Of a DNA stretch of 64,000 nucleotides, positions 41,655 to 50,123 are shown piece by piece; positions within the stretch are counted from its first letter, which is position 1, and every line of letters begins with the position of its first letter. The stretch is from Sphingomonas sp. 28-66-16 (GTDB lineage: Bacteria > Pseudomonadota > Alphaproteobacteria > Sphingomonadales > Sphingomonadaceae). The notes below the pieces were generated by a model that worked only from the letters and a program-made list of their open reading frames with translations, did not search any database and was not told the origin of the DNA. Both the position numbers and the translations under genes were made by a program. Where the stretch lies: NCBI GenBank assembly GCA_002281485.1, contig NCGF01000006.1:62001-126000 (forward strand), read 5' to 3'.

Positions 41655-43241
41655 ATGAATCATCAGGGCGAAGTCGGTCGCAACATCCCAGGACTTACGC
41701 GTGGCTTCGCCCGGTTGCGGACGGGGGCCAAGCTTTTCCTGATTCTGAGCGCAGCGTTGCTGCCGCTCGCGATCATCGCTCTGGTGGCGGCGCGGCAGAC
41801 GAGCCAGGTCGCCGATTCAGAGCTGCGGTCTAACCTTCGCCTCGCCGCGACCGAAAGTGCCCGCGCGCTCTCCATCGAGCTGGGCGGCGACATGACGGCG
41901 CTGCGGGTCGCGCTCAACGCCCTCGACGAGGATCCCAGCGACGCGGCGAGCTGCGCGCGCGCGCAGGGCGTCTTTGCCGGCCAGTTGAGCCGCGGCGCGC
42001 GTTTCACCATCATCGATCGTGACGGCAGCGTGATCTGCGGCGTGTCGATTCCCGCTGCAAACCTCGTGCCGTTGACCAAAAAATCGCCGGCGATCGTCGC
42101 CCGCCTGGTGCCCGACGCTGATCTGGCGCTCGGGATCGCCGCCGCGAGCGGGCGCCTGCGTGCGGTCGCGACGTTTCCGACCGCCGCGCTGGCGGAGATT
42201 GCACGGCCCAGCGGATTTACCCCTGCCTTCGCCGCTACTCTCGTGCAGGGGTCGCAGCGGCTCGAGCTCGATGCGATGCCCTCGCTCGGCACGTTCGATC
42301 GCACCGAGACGATCGGCATTCCGGTCTCGATCGGCGGCCTGTTGTTCGAAATGACGGTGCGCGCCGCACCGATCTCCTCGCCGATGGTGATCGCGATGCT
42401 GCTGCCGCTGCTGATGTGGGCGGCGGCGGCGAGCATCGGCTGGTTCGTCGTCGATCGGTTGCTGATTGGCCCGCTCCGCGATCTCCGCGCCCGGGTGGCG
42501 CGGTACCGGCCCGGCGAAGAGATCGATCTGGCCGAGGCACGGTCGGTGCCCGCCCAGGAAATTCGCGAACTCGGCGAAACCTTTCAGGCGATCAGCCGCA
42601 CCGTGAAGCAGCACGAGGCCGGGCTGGCCGAGGGCCTGGTCCGCCAGACCAAACTGACGCGGGAGGTCCATCACCGCGTCAAGAACAACCTTCAGGTAAT
42701 TTCGAGCCTGATCAATTTTCACGCGCGCGGTGCGCGGAGCCCCGACGCGACTGCCGCCTATGCCGCGATCCAGCGCCGGGTCGATGCGCTGGCGGTGGTG
42801 CACCGCAACCATTTTGCCGAACAGGAGGAGAGTCGCGGGCTCGGGTTGCGCTCGGTGATCGGCGAACTCGCCGCCAATATTCGCGCCACCGCTCCCGACC
42901 AGGCCGCCTTGTCGATCACGCTCGACGTCGATTCGTTCCTGGCGACGCAGGACGTCGCGATCGCGATCAGCTTCCTGATCACCGAGATCATCGAACTGGC
43001 CATGACGTGCCAGCCCGATGCGCATGTGCGCCTGTCGCTCAAACCGGCGACCGAGCCGACCAAGGCAGTGTTGCGGATCAGTTCGGTCGCGCTGATCGGC
43101 GGCGATTGCCTCACGACCGAATTGAGCCAGCGTTATGGAAGGGTGATCGACGGCCTGTCGCGCCAGCTTCGGTCGACGCTGCATCATGACCCGCTGGCCG
43201 GGGCTTACGAGATCGCCGTCGCGGTCGTCGGGCTCGATTAA
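41655..43241 (+). CDS. phyP: PhyP-like HisKA_2 sensor protein with degenerate ATPase domain
   Basis: The 528-residue protein has TM1 (LFLILSAALLPLAIIALVA), a periplasmic region, TM2 (near 245-262) and HAMP. A HisKA_2 dimerisation domain follows with His340 in EVHHRVKNNLQ. In the C-terminal ATPase-like domain the N-box position reads FLITEIIELAMTC, lacking the conserved Asn. I see no D-x-G-x-G G1 box and no GLGL motif. The kinase ATP site is therefore degraded. This matches PhyP of sphingomonads, described as a negative regulator acting on PhyR, probably as a phosphatase. It is co-transcribed with nepR. Confidence 0.85.
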   Translation: MNHQGEVGRNIPGLTRGFARLRTGAKLFLILSAALLPLAIIALVAARQTSQVADSELRSNLRLAATESARALSIELGGDMTALRVALNALDEDPSDAASCARAQGVFAGQLSRGARFTIIDRDGSVICGVSIPAANLVPLTKKSPAIVARLVPDADLALGIAAASGRLRAVATFPTAALAEIARPSGFTPAFAATLVQGSQRLELDAMPSLGTFDRTETIGIPVSIGGLLFEMTVRAAPISSPMVIAMLLPLLMWAAAASIGWFVVDRLLIGPLRDLRARVARYRPGEEIDLAEARSVPAQEIRELGETFQAISRTVKQHEAGLAEGLVRQTKLTREVHHRVKNNLQVISSLINFHARGARSPDATAAYAAIQRRVDALAVVHRNHFAEQEESRGLGLRSVIGELAANIRATAPDQAALSITLDVDSFLATQDVAIAISFLITEIIELAMTCQPDAHVRLSLKPATEPTKAVLRISSVALIGGDCLTTELSQRYGRVIDGLSRQLRSTLHHDPLAGAYEIAVAVVGLD

Positions 43242-43259
43242 AAAAATAATTGGTGGCCG

Positions 43260-43284
43260 GGAACCGGCGCCCGCCTTCCTCGTT
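43260..43284 (+). promoter_or_regulatory. EcfG-type promoter upstream of entericidin gene
   Basis: GGAAC (43260-43264), 16 nt, CGTT (43281-43284): a full match to the GGAAC-N16-CGTT EcfG promoter. It lies in the gap after phyP and is directed toward the small lipoprotein gene at 43445, implying a ~150-nt leader. Confidence 0.65.
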
Positions 43285-43444
43285 TTATATTCCGGACAGC
43301 GAATAAGCCCCCCCGCTCTCGCTATCCACAAAATAGGCCCGGGTGCGCTCGCCCTCCCCCCCCGGTGGCGTGCCCGGGCCTTCCAATCTCCCTCCCGTTC
43401 ATACCGTCCCCGATCTCGCACGACCGGGGAAGAAGGAGCCGTTC

Positions 43445-43579
43445 ATGCGTGGTATTTTCAAGATGTTGATCGTCGTGGGCGCGCTGGCCGTCAGCGCCTG
43501 CAATACCGTCGAAGGTGTCGGTAAGGATGTCAGCTCGGCCGGCGATACCGTTGCCAAGACGGCCGACAGCGCCAAGTAA
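43445..43579 (+). CDS. Entericidin A/B-family small lipoprotein
   Basis: The 44-residue protein starts at ATG 43445 after a purine-rich GAAGAAGGAG site. It has a lipoprotein signal with lipobox LAVSAC and a mature part CNTVEGVGKDVSSAGDTVAKTADSAK, the EcnA/B pattern. In E. coli entericidins form an antidote/toxin pair linked to stationary-phase lysis. In alphaproteobacteria, single entericidins are often EcfG/general-stress targets. Position beside the stress module and an EcfG-like promoter support that here. Confidence 0.88.
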   Translation: MRGIFKMLIVVGALAVSACNTVEGVGKDVSSAGDTVAKTADSAK

Positions 43580-43599
43580 CCGCCGCCGAGCGGCGGGCG

Positions 43600-44373
43600 C
43601 TAGCTCGCCTCTGCTGGCGTCTGCTTGCGCCGCCGCTCGGTTATATAGATGCCGATGATGGCGATTTCATACAGCAGGATCAGCGGGATCGCGAGCAACA
43701 GCTGCGAGCCGATATCGGGCGGCGTCAATACCGCCGCGATCCCCACCGCCGCGACGATTGCATAACGCCGCGCCGAGATGAGCTGCTTGCGCGTGACGAT
43801 GCCCGCGCGCTCGAGCAGCATCAGCAGCACCGGCAGAAGGAACGACAGCCCGAATCCGAACAGAAACTGCATCACGAACGACAGATAACTGTCGATCGCC
43901 GGCAAGGCCTCGCGCTCGACCCCGCCGATGCTGCCCTGGAAGCCGAGCAGAAAATGCAGCGCCATCGGCACCGCGACATAATAGGCAAGTGCCGCGCCGA
44001 GGGTGAACAGCACCGGCGTCGCCAGCAGAAACGGCAGCAGCGCGCGCTTTTCGTTGCGATAAAGCCCCGGCGCGACGAATTGCCAGAGCTGATTGGCGAT
44101 CACCGGGAACGACACCATCATCGCCGCGAAAAACGCTACCTTGATCTGGACGAAGAACGCCTCGAACAATTGCGTGTAGATCACCTTGTGCTGGCCCGCA
44201 CGCAGCAGCGGCTGGAGCAGGAAGCCGAAAATCGCTTCCGAAAAATAGAAGCATACGCCAAACGCCAGCACGACCGCGATGACGCAATAGATCAGCCGCC
44301 GGCGCAGCTCGATGAGATGATCGAGCAAGGGCGCGCGCGACTGATCGATCTCTTCGGTCGACTCGGCGGTCAT
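43600..44373 (-). CDS. tatC: Sec-independent protein translocase TatC
   Basis: The 257-residue protein has six membrane helices and the N-terminal [14 protein letters not shown] signal-peptide-binding motif, followed by [17 protein letters not shown]. It recognises twin-arginine signals with TatB. Its ATG overlaps the tatB stop by 4 nt. The Tat pathway would serve the DUF885, GH43 and DUF1501 proteins seen in this window. Confidence 0.97.
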   Translation of the reverse strand: MTAESTEEIDQSRAPLLDHLIELRRRLIYCVIAVVLAFGVCFYFSEAIFGFLLQPLLRAGQHKVIYTQLFEAFFVQIKVAFFAAMMVSFPVIANQLWQFVAPGLYRNEKRALLPFLLATPVLFTLGAALAYYVAVPMALHFLLGFQGSIGGVEREALPAIDSYLSFVMQFLFGFGLSFLLPVLLMLLERAGIVTRKQLISARRYAIVAAVGIAAVLTPPDIGSQLLLAIPLILLYEIAIIGIYITERRRKQTPAEAS

Positions 44374-44813
44374 GACTGCGTCGATCCGGCCTGGCTGACA
44401 GGTTTGGCAGGCGTCGCATCGATCGCCGTCTCGGTGGCACCGTCGTTCGCGGCGGAGATTTCAGCCGGGGTCGCCGTCTCGGCGAGCGGGGCGATGATCG
44501 CCGGCATCTCGACCATGGCTGGCGCCGGTTCGTCATCGGCGGAGACCATCGGCGCGGCCGGCAGCATCGCCGGCGTCGGCGGATGATCGCGCATGATGCG
44601 TTCGTTTTCGGCTGCCCAGCGCTCTTCCATTTCCTTGAGCTCGGCCTCGCGCAGCATCGAATCGAAGCCGCTGCGGAACTGGCGCATCACGCCGCGGCCC
44701 CGGCCCACCCAATAGCCGACGACCCGCATCGCCTTGGGCAAATCCTTGGGGCCGATCACCACCAGCGCGACGAGCGCGACGAGCAGCAGTTCGGACGGCG
44801 CAATATCGAACAT
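44370..44813 (-). CDS. tatB: Sec-independent protein translocase TatB
   Basis: The 147-residue protein begins [26 protein letters not shown], a TatB-type single helix with Gly-Pro hinge, then an amphipathic helix ([17 protein letters not shown]) and a low-complexity Pro/Ala/Glu tail. It partners TatC in signal recognition. It overlaps tatC by 4 nt and lies 45 bp after tatA. Confidence 0.95.
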   Translation of the reverse strand: MFDIAPSELLLVALVALVVIGPKDLPKAMRVVGYWVGRGRGVMRQFRSGFDSMLREAELKEMEERWAAENERIMRDHPPTPAMLPAAPMVSADDEPAPAMVEMPAIIAPLAETATPAEISAANDGATETAIDATPAKPVSQAGSTQS

Positions 44814-44858
44814 TCAGTGAAACCTAGCTGGATGCGGCGACCGGTCGCGCAGGGGCGA

Positions 44859-45077
44859 TCAGTGGTCTTCGCGCAGCGGCGCCGGCTCAGCATCGCGCTT
44901 GGCATCGATCCGGCTCGGCTCGCGCTTCGGCTCGTCTTCGTCGGCCATGCCCTTCTTGAATTGCTTGATGCCCTTGGCAACGTCGCCCATCATGCTCGAG
45001 AAGCGACCGCCGCCCAGCACGAGGATGGCGACACCGCCGAACAGCAGCCAGTGCATGAGGCTGAAACTACCCATCAT
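44859..45077 (-). CDS. tatA: Sec-independent protein translocase TatA
   Basis: The 72-residue protein starts at ATG 45077 with AAGGAGA upstream. [37 protein letters not shown] holds the TatA helix and amphipathic helix, given here as two parts of residues ~9-45. The acidic/basic tail is typical. It polymerises to form the transport pore. Confidence 0.95.
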   Translation of the reverse strand: MMGSFSLMHWLLFGGVAILVLGGGRFSSMMGDVAKGIKQFKKGMADEDEPKREPSRIDAKRDAEPAPLREDH

Positions 45078-45102
45078 CAATCTCCTTGAGGATAGACCCT
45101 AT

Positions 45103-45681
45103 CTAGGCGTCCTCGTCGGAATTTGCCACCTCAAGCTGCTCGATCGCGAGATCGACAGGGTCGAGCAGCCCGGCGGCGCGCAAATCGTCGATGCCGGGCA
45201 GGTCGCGGCGGCTCGACAGCCCGAAATGGTCGAGAAATTCGGGCGTCGTCGCGTAGGTCAGCGGCCGTCCGGGCACCTCGCGGCGCCCCGCCGGGCGCGC
45301 CCATCCCGCCTCCATCAGCACGTCGAGCGTTCCCTTCGAGATCTGCACGCCGCGAATCGCCTCGATCTCGGCGCGGGTCACCGGCTCGTGATAGGCGATG
45401 ATCGCCAGCGTTTCGATCGCCGCGCGGCTGAGCTTGCGCGGCTCGTCGCGATCGCGGCGGAGCAGGTGCGCCATGTCGCCGGCGGTCTCGAAATGCCAGC
45501 GGTCGCCGCGCCGTACGAGCGCGATGCCGCGCCCGGCAAAATCGGCCTCGATCGCCGCAAGCGCGCTGCGCAGATCGCCTTCGCTCCCGACATGCGCGCG
45601 AATTGCCTCGATCGTCATCGGCTCGCCGGCGGCGAACAGCACCGCCTCGACCGCGCGGACGAGATCATCGGCGGGGCTCAT
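45103..45681 (-). CDS. scpB: Segregation and condensation protein ScpB
   Basis: The 192-residue protein has the two winged-helix repeats of ScpB: [24 protein letters not shown] at the start, then [25 protein letters not shown] (cited as residues ~95-115) and [15 protein letters not shown]. With ScpA it bridges the SMC heads. The ATG overlaps scpA by 4 nt. Confidence 0.95.
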   Translation of the reverse strand: [192 protein letters not shown]

Positions 45682-46424
45682 GCCGGCTTTCTTAGATAGA
45701 GCGGCGCGAACGGCGATTTCTGCCGCAGCTCGACCCTGCCCTGCCGCGCGAGTTCGAGCGAGGCGAGAAAGCTCGATGCGAGCGCCGATTTCCGAAACGC
45801 GCCGTCGACGGTGCTCGGCAGAAATGCCTCGATCGCCGCCCAGTCGAGTTGCTCGCCGAGCAGCCGCGACAGCCGTTCGAGTGCGACCTCAAGCGTCATC
45901 ACCGGGCGATTGGCAACGACATGCATCACCGGCCGGGTGCGCGCGCTGACGCGGCCATAGGCGGCGATCAGATCATAGATTTCGGCCTGCCACACCGCCC
46001 GGCGGACGGTCCGCAGCCCCTCGGGCGCGCCGCGCGTGAAAACGTCGCGCCCGAGCCGGTCGCGCGCCATCAACCGGGCGCCCGCTTCGCGCATCGCGTT
46101 GAGCCGCTCGAGCCGCAGTTGCAACCGCAGCGCGAGTTCCTCGGGGCTCGGCTCGACTTCGGGGTCGCGCGGCAGCAGCAGCGCCGATTTGAGATAGGCG
46201 AGCCACGCCGCCATCACCAGATAATCTGCCGCGAGTTCGAGTCGAAGCGCGCGCGCCTGATCGACATAGGCGAGATACTGATCGACCAGTTCGAGGATCG
46301 AGAGCGCCCGGAGATCGACCTTTTGCGTGCGCGCGAGCGCGAGCAGCAGATCGAGCGGCCCTTCCCAGCCATCGATATCGAGCGTCAGCGTGTCGGGGTC
46401 GGGAGCGAGATCGGTCTGGGCCAT
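45678..46424 (-). CDS. scpA: Segregation and condensation protein ScpA
   Basis: The 248-residue protein starts at ATG 46424 (a GTG lies one codon upstream). It contains DIDGWEGPLDLLLALARTQKVDL and ILELVDQYLAYVDQARAL, the kleisin N-terminal domain, and a C-terminal winged helix. It links SMC ATPases in chromosome condensation. It is 23 bp downstream of nagZ. Confidence 0.94.
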   Translation of the reverse strand: MAQTDLAPDPDTLTLDIDGWEGPLDLLLALARTQKVDLRALSILELVDQYLAYVDQARALRLELAADYLVMAAWLAYLKSALLLPRDPEVEPSPEELALRLQLRLERLNAMREAGARLMARDRLGRDVFTRGAPEGLRTVRRAVWQAEIYDLIAAYGRVSARTRPVMHVVANRPVMTLEVALERLSRLLGEQLDWAAIEAFLPSTVDGAFRKSALASSFLASLELARQGRVELRQKSPFAPLYLRKPA

Positions 46425-46447
46425 CACCTGCGCATTAAACAGGCATC

Positions 46448-47449
46448 TCAGGCAAAGGCGAGCAGTGAATCACGCTTGGCGATCAGCTCGGCCATGTCGC
46501 CGCTCGGCGGCCCGAGCGTCGCCATCGCGCGATCGAGCCGCGCGACCGACCGAGGCGCGATATCGCCGATCCGCCCGGCGATGTCGGTCATTTCCTCCAT
46601 TCGCGCCCAGCAATCGAGGACGATGTCGCATCCCGCCGCGAGCGCGCCGGCCGCCTTCTCGCCCGCCGTGCCCGACAGCGCCTTCATGTCGATGTCGTCG
46701 GTCATCAGCAGCCCGTCGAAGCCGATCCGCCCGCGGATGATGTCGTGGACGATGATCGGCGAGAGCGTCGCCGGACGCTCGCGGTCCCAGGCTTCGAAGA
46801 CGATGTGCGAGGTCATCCCCATCGGCGCGTCGCGCAGGGCCTGAAACGGGGCGAGATCGATCGCCAGCGCGGCATCGTCGGCGGTCACGGTCGGCAGATG
46901 ATAATGGGTATCGACGATCGCGCGGCCATGCCCCGGCATGTGCTTGACGACCCCGACCACGCCGCCCGAGCGCAAGCCATCGAGCATCGCCCGGCCCATC
47001 GCCGCCACGCGTTGTGGCTCGTGGCCCAGCGTACGGGTCGAGATCGCCTCGGTGGTATCGGGCTGCGCGACATCGAGCAGCGGCAGGCAGTCGACGTTGA
47101 TGCCGACCTCGGCGAGCATCAGCGCGATCGCCTGGGCATTGGCGCGCGCCGCCTCGATCGCCGACATCGGCGCGCGGTCGTAGAGCGCGTCGAACATCGG
47201 CCCCGCCGGAAAGGCCGGCCATTCGGGTGGCGCCATCCGGGCGACGCGACCGCCCTCCTGATCGATCAGGATCGGCACGTCGTCGCGCCCCGACAGCGTG
47301 CGCAAGCTATCGGTCAGCGCCCGCAACTGCGCCCGCGTCTCGACGTTGCGCCGGAACAGGATGAACCCAACCGGCGCCGCTTCGGTGAAAAACGCGCGTT
47401 CGTCGTCGGTGAGCGCCGGGCCCGACAGCCCGAAAATGACTGGCTTCAT
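46448..47449 (-). CDS. nagZ: Beta-N-acetylhexosaminidase NagZ (GH3)
   Basis: The 333-residue GH3 enzyme shows ILIDQEGGRVARM, KHMPGHGRAIVDTHYHLPTV (the NagZ loop with His nucleophile-assisting residue) and LLMTDDIDMKAL with the catalytic Asp. It removes GlcNAc from anhydro-muropeptides in cell-wall recycling. No signal peptide is present, consistent with cytoplasmic action. It lies in a row with the SPOR protein and argS. Confidence 0.96.
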   Translation of the reverse strand: MKPVIFGLSGPALTDDERAFFTEAAPVGFILFRRNVETRAQLRALTDSLRTLSGRDDVPILIDQEGGRVARMAPPEWPAFPAGPMFDALYDRAPMSAIEAARANAQAIALMLAEVGINVDCLPLLDVAQPDTTEAISTRTLGHEPQRVAAMGRAMLDGLRSGGVVGVVKHMPGHGRAIVDTHYHLPTVTADDAALAIDLAPFQALRDAPMGMTSHIVFEAWDRERPATLSPIIVHDIIRGRIGFDGLLMTDDIDMKALSGTAGEKAAGALAAGCDIVLDCWARMEEMTDIAGRIGDIAPRSVARLDRAMATLGPPSGDMAELIAKRDSLLAFA

Positions 47450-47464
47450 GGCACGCCGGCTAGC

Positions 47465-48184
47465 CTAGTTGGTGGCGACGAAACAAGCCTCGCCGGCCAC
47501 CTTCAGCTTGCCGCACAGTTCGGACGCCTGGCTCGCGCTGCCGGCGTTGACCCGCAGCCGCCACACCGTCCGCCCGTTGACGGTCGCGCTCTGCACCGAT
47601 TTGCCGAGCGGGGCGAGATAGGCGAAGCGCTTCGATGCCTTGGTCCAGGCGGCGTTGGCCGATGCCTCATTGGGGAACGAGCCGAGCTGGACCAGCGCCC
47701 CGCCCGACGTGCCGCCCGTCTTGCCGGTGGGCAGCGCCATCGGCTTGGGCGCGGTCAGCTTGCCGCCGGAAGCCGGCACCACGCCGGTCGCCGGCTTGGC
47801 GGTCCTGGCGGCGTCGCCCTTGGTGCCCTTCAGCGGTGCCTCGGGCACGGCCTTCAGATCGATCGAGGCATTGGGCGCGGCCTTGCCCTCGCTGGTGGCA
47901 AAGGCGGTGTCGCCCTCGCCTTCCACCTTCATGCCGCCGGGGGTGTCGGGCTTGACCTTGTAATCGCCTTCCTGCGCGGCGATCAGCGCGCCATTGCCGT
48001 CGCCGACCGAGCGGTGCTTGACCCAATAGGTGCCGCCGATGATCGCGGCGATGATGAGCAGGCCAAGCAGCACGAACAGGCCGACGCGGACCAGCGACGT
48101 TTCGTCGCGATAATCGTCATCGACCGTTTCCAGCCACGGCAGTCGATCCTCGTCACGAATATCAAAGTCGCCAGACGTCGCCAT
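47465..48184 (-). CDS. SPOR-domain membrane protein
   Basis: The 239-residue protein has a cytoplasmic start (DFDIRDEDRLPWLETVDD), one helix (VGLFVLLGLLIIAAIIGGTYW), a Pro/Lys/Ala-rich linker and a C-terminal SPOR domain (ALVQLGSFPNEASANAAWTK, LRVNAGSASQASELCGKL). SPOR domains bind denuded glycans at the septum. It overlaps argS by 1 nt, and the argS-SPOR-nagZ order is common in sphingomonads. Confidence 0.92.
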   Translation of the reverse strand: MATSGDFDIRDEDRLPWLETVDDDYRDETSLVRVGLFVLLGLLIIAAIIGGTYWVKHRSVGDGNGALIAAQEGDYKVKPDTPGGMKVEGEGDTAFATSEGKAAPNASIDLKAVPEAPLKGTKGDAARTAKPATGVVPASGGKLTAPKPMALPTGKTGGTSGGALVQLGSFPNEASANAAWTKASKRFAYLAPLGKSVQSATVNGRTVWRLRVNAGSASQASELCGKLKVAGEACFVATN

Positions 48185-49911
48185 CAGCTCATCTCCTCGA
48201 CGGCCTCCACCCCCATGATGCTCAGGCCATTGCGCAGAATCTGTCCTATCGCATCGGCCAGGAAAAGTCGCGCGCAGGTAAGCGGTGCGTTATCCAGAAT
48301 CAGGAATCGCCGCTCGGGCCGATCGTTGCCGACATTCCAGAGCGCGTGAAATTCGGCTGCCAGATCATAGAGATAAAAGGCGATACGGTGTGGCTCGCGG
48401 GCTACCGCGGCGGTCTCCACCACCCGCGGAAATTGCGCGGCGACCTTCACCAGCGCAAGCTCGTCTGTATCAAGCAGGGACAGATCGGCGCTGGGACAGG
48501 CGATTCCCGCCTCGGCCGCGCGGCGATGGAGCGACGCGATTCGCGCATGGGCATATTGCACGTAGAACACCGGGTTGTCCTTCGACGCCTCGACCACCTT
48601 GGCGAAATCGAAATCCATCTGCGCGTCCGCCTTGCGGGTCAGCATCGTGAAGCGGACGACATCCTTGCCGACCTCGTCGACGACATCGGCTAGGGTGACG
48701 AAATTGCCCGACCGCTTCGACATCTTGACCGGCTCGCCCGCGCGCAGCAGCCGCACCATCTGGACGAGCTTCACGTCGAACTTCTTCTCGCCGTGGGTCA
48801 GCGCGTTGACCGCCGCGACGATCCGTTTGACCGTGCCCGCATGATCCGCCCCCCATATGTCGATCAACTCGTCGGCGGTCTGCGTCTTCTGATAGTGATA
48901 AGCGAGATCGGCCCCGAAATAGGTCCATTGCCCGGTCGATTTGCGGATCGGCCGGTCCTGATCGTCGCCAAACCGGGTCGAGCGGAACAGCGGCAGCACG
49001 ACGGGCTCCCAATCTTCTGGCGTCTCGCCCTTGGGGGCTTCGAGCACCCCGTCATAGATCAAGTCTCGCGCGCGCAACGCCGCCTCGGCCGCTTCGGGCT
49101 TGCCCGCTGCCTGCAGGTCGGCCTCCGAAGAGAACAGGTCGTGGTGGATTCCGAGCTTCGCCAGATCGGCCTTGATCAGCACCAGCATCGCCGCCACCGC
49201 CCGCTTGCGGAACGGCACCAGCCACTCGGCCTCGGGCGCGCCGACATAGCGATCGCCATATTCGGCGGCGAGCGCCTCGCCGATCGGGATCAGATAATCG
49301 CCGGGATAAAACCCTTCGGGAATTTCGCCGATATCCTCGCCCAGCGCCTCGCGGTAGCGCAGGTGCGCCGAGCGCGCGAGCGTATCGACCTGGCCCCCGG
49401 CATCGTTGACATAATATTCGCGGATCACCTTGTGGCCCGAAAATTCGAGCAACGCCGCCAGCGCATCGCCCACCACGGCACCGCGGCAATGCCCCATGTG
49501 CATCGGCCCGGTCGGGTTGGCGGAGACATATTCGATATTGACCGTCGGCTTGCTGGCACGCGTGACGCGGCCGTAATCGTCGCCCTCGGCGAGGATCGTC
49601 GAGAGTTCGGCGCGCCATCTTTCGTCGGTCAGCGTCAGGTTGATGAACCCGGGGCCCGCCACTGCCACCGAGGCGACATCGGGCAGCGCGGCGAGTTCGG
49701 CCGCGATCTTGTCCGCGAGCGCGCGCGGGTTGGTGCCCGCGGGCTTGGCGAGCACCATCGCGGCGTTGGTTGCCAGATCGCCATGCGTCACGTCGCGCGG
49801 CGGCTCGACCGTCACGTTGCGCCGGTCGAGCCCCGCCGGCAACACGCCGGCGGCGACCAGCGCGTCGAGCGCGGCTTCGAGATGGGCGGCGAACCGGTGG
49901 TACAGCGTCAT
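48184..49911 (-). CDS. argS: Arginyl-tRNA synthetase
   Basis: The 575-residue class I synthetase has the HIGH-type motif PTGPMHMGHCRGA, the KMSKR signature (VKMSKRSGNFVTL) and the C-terminal DALR anticodon-binding domain. It charges tRNA-Arg. Start ATG 49911 gives MTLYHRFAAHLEAALD as in homologues. Confidence 0.97.
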   Translation of the reverse strand: MTLYHRFAAHLEAALDALVAAGVLPAGLDRRNVTVEPPRDVTHGDLATNAAMVLAKPAGTNPRALADKIAAELAALPDVASVAVAGPGFINLTLTDERWRAELSTILAEGDDYGRVTRASKPTVNIEYVSANPTGPMHMGHCRGAVVGDALAALLEFSGHKVIREYYVNDAGGQVDTLARSAHLRYREALGEDIGEIPEGFYPGDYLIPIGEALAAEYGDRYVGAPEAEWLVPFRKRAVAAMLVLIKADLAKLGIHHDLFSSEADLQAAGKPEAAEAALRARDLIYDGVLEAPKGETPEDWEPVVLPLFRSTRFGDDQDRPIRKSTGQWTYFGADLAYHYQKTQTADELIDIWGADHAGTVKRIVAAVNALTHGEKKFDVKLVQMVRLLRAGEPVKMSKRSGNFVTLADVVDEVGKDVVRFTMLTRKADAQMDFDFAKVVEASKDNPVFYVQYAHARIASLHRRAAEAGIACPSADLSLLDTDELALVKVAAQFPRVVETAAVAREPHRIAFYLYDLAAEFHALWNVGNDRPERRFLILDNAPLTCARLFLADAIGQILRNGLSIMGVEAVEEMS

Positions 49912-49985
49912 TCAGGGTTCCAATGCTTGACAGGCGGCCCCGTTAGCGGATCGCGGCGCATGGGGCAAAGGGGCCCGACGTGACT

Positions 49986-50010
49986 CACCCCCGGGCTTGA
50001 CTCGGCCGGG
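49986..50010. repeat. Imperfect GC-rich hairpin between argS and M20 peptidase
   Basis: CCCCCGGGCTTGACTCGGCC followed by GGGGC forms an imperfect palindrome of the kind dispersed between genes in alphaproteobacteria. It lies in the ~210-bp divergent gap between argS and the peptidase gene, which otherwise shows no ORF. Confidence 0.35.
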
Positions 50011-50123
50011 GCAAGCCGTGTCACTGCCGCGCGTTGCTTTATCCATGCCGATCGTCACCTCGGACCCGTTCGGGGCCCGCCGGGTCGGAGTTGAACATGA
50101 TCGTCCAATCCGGAGACCTCCCG

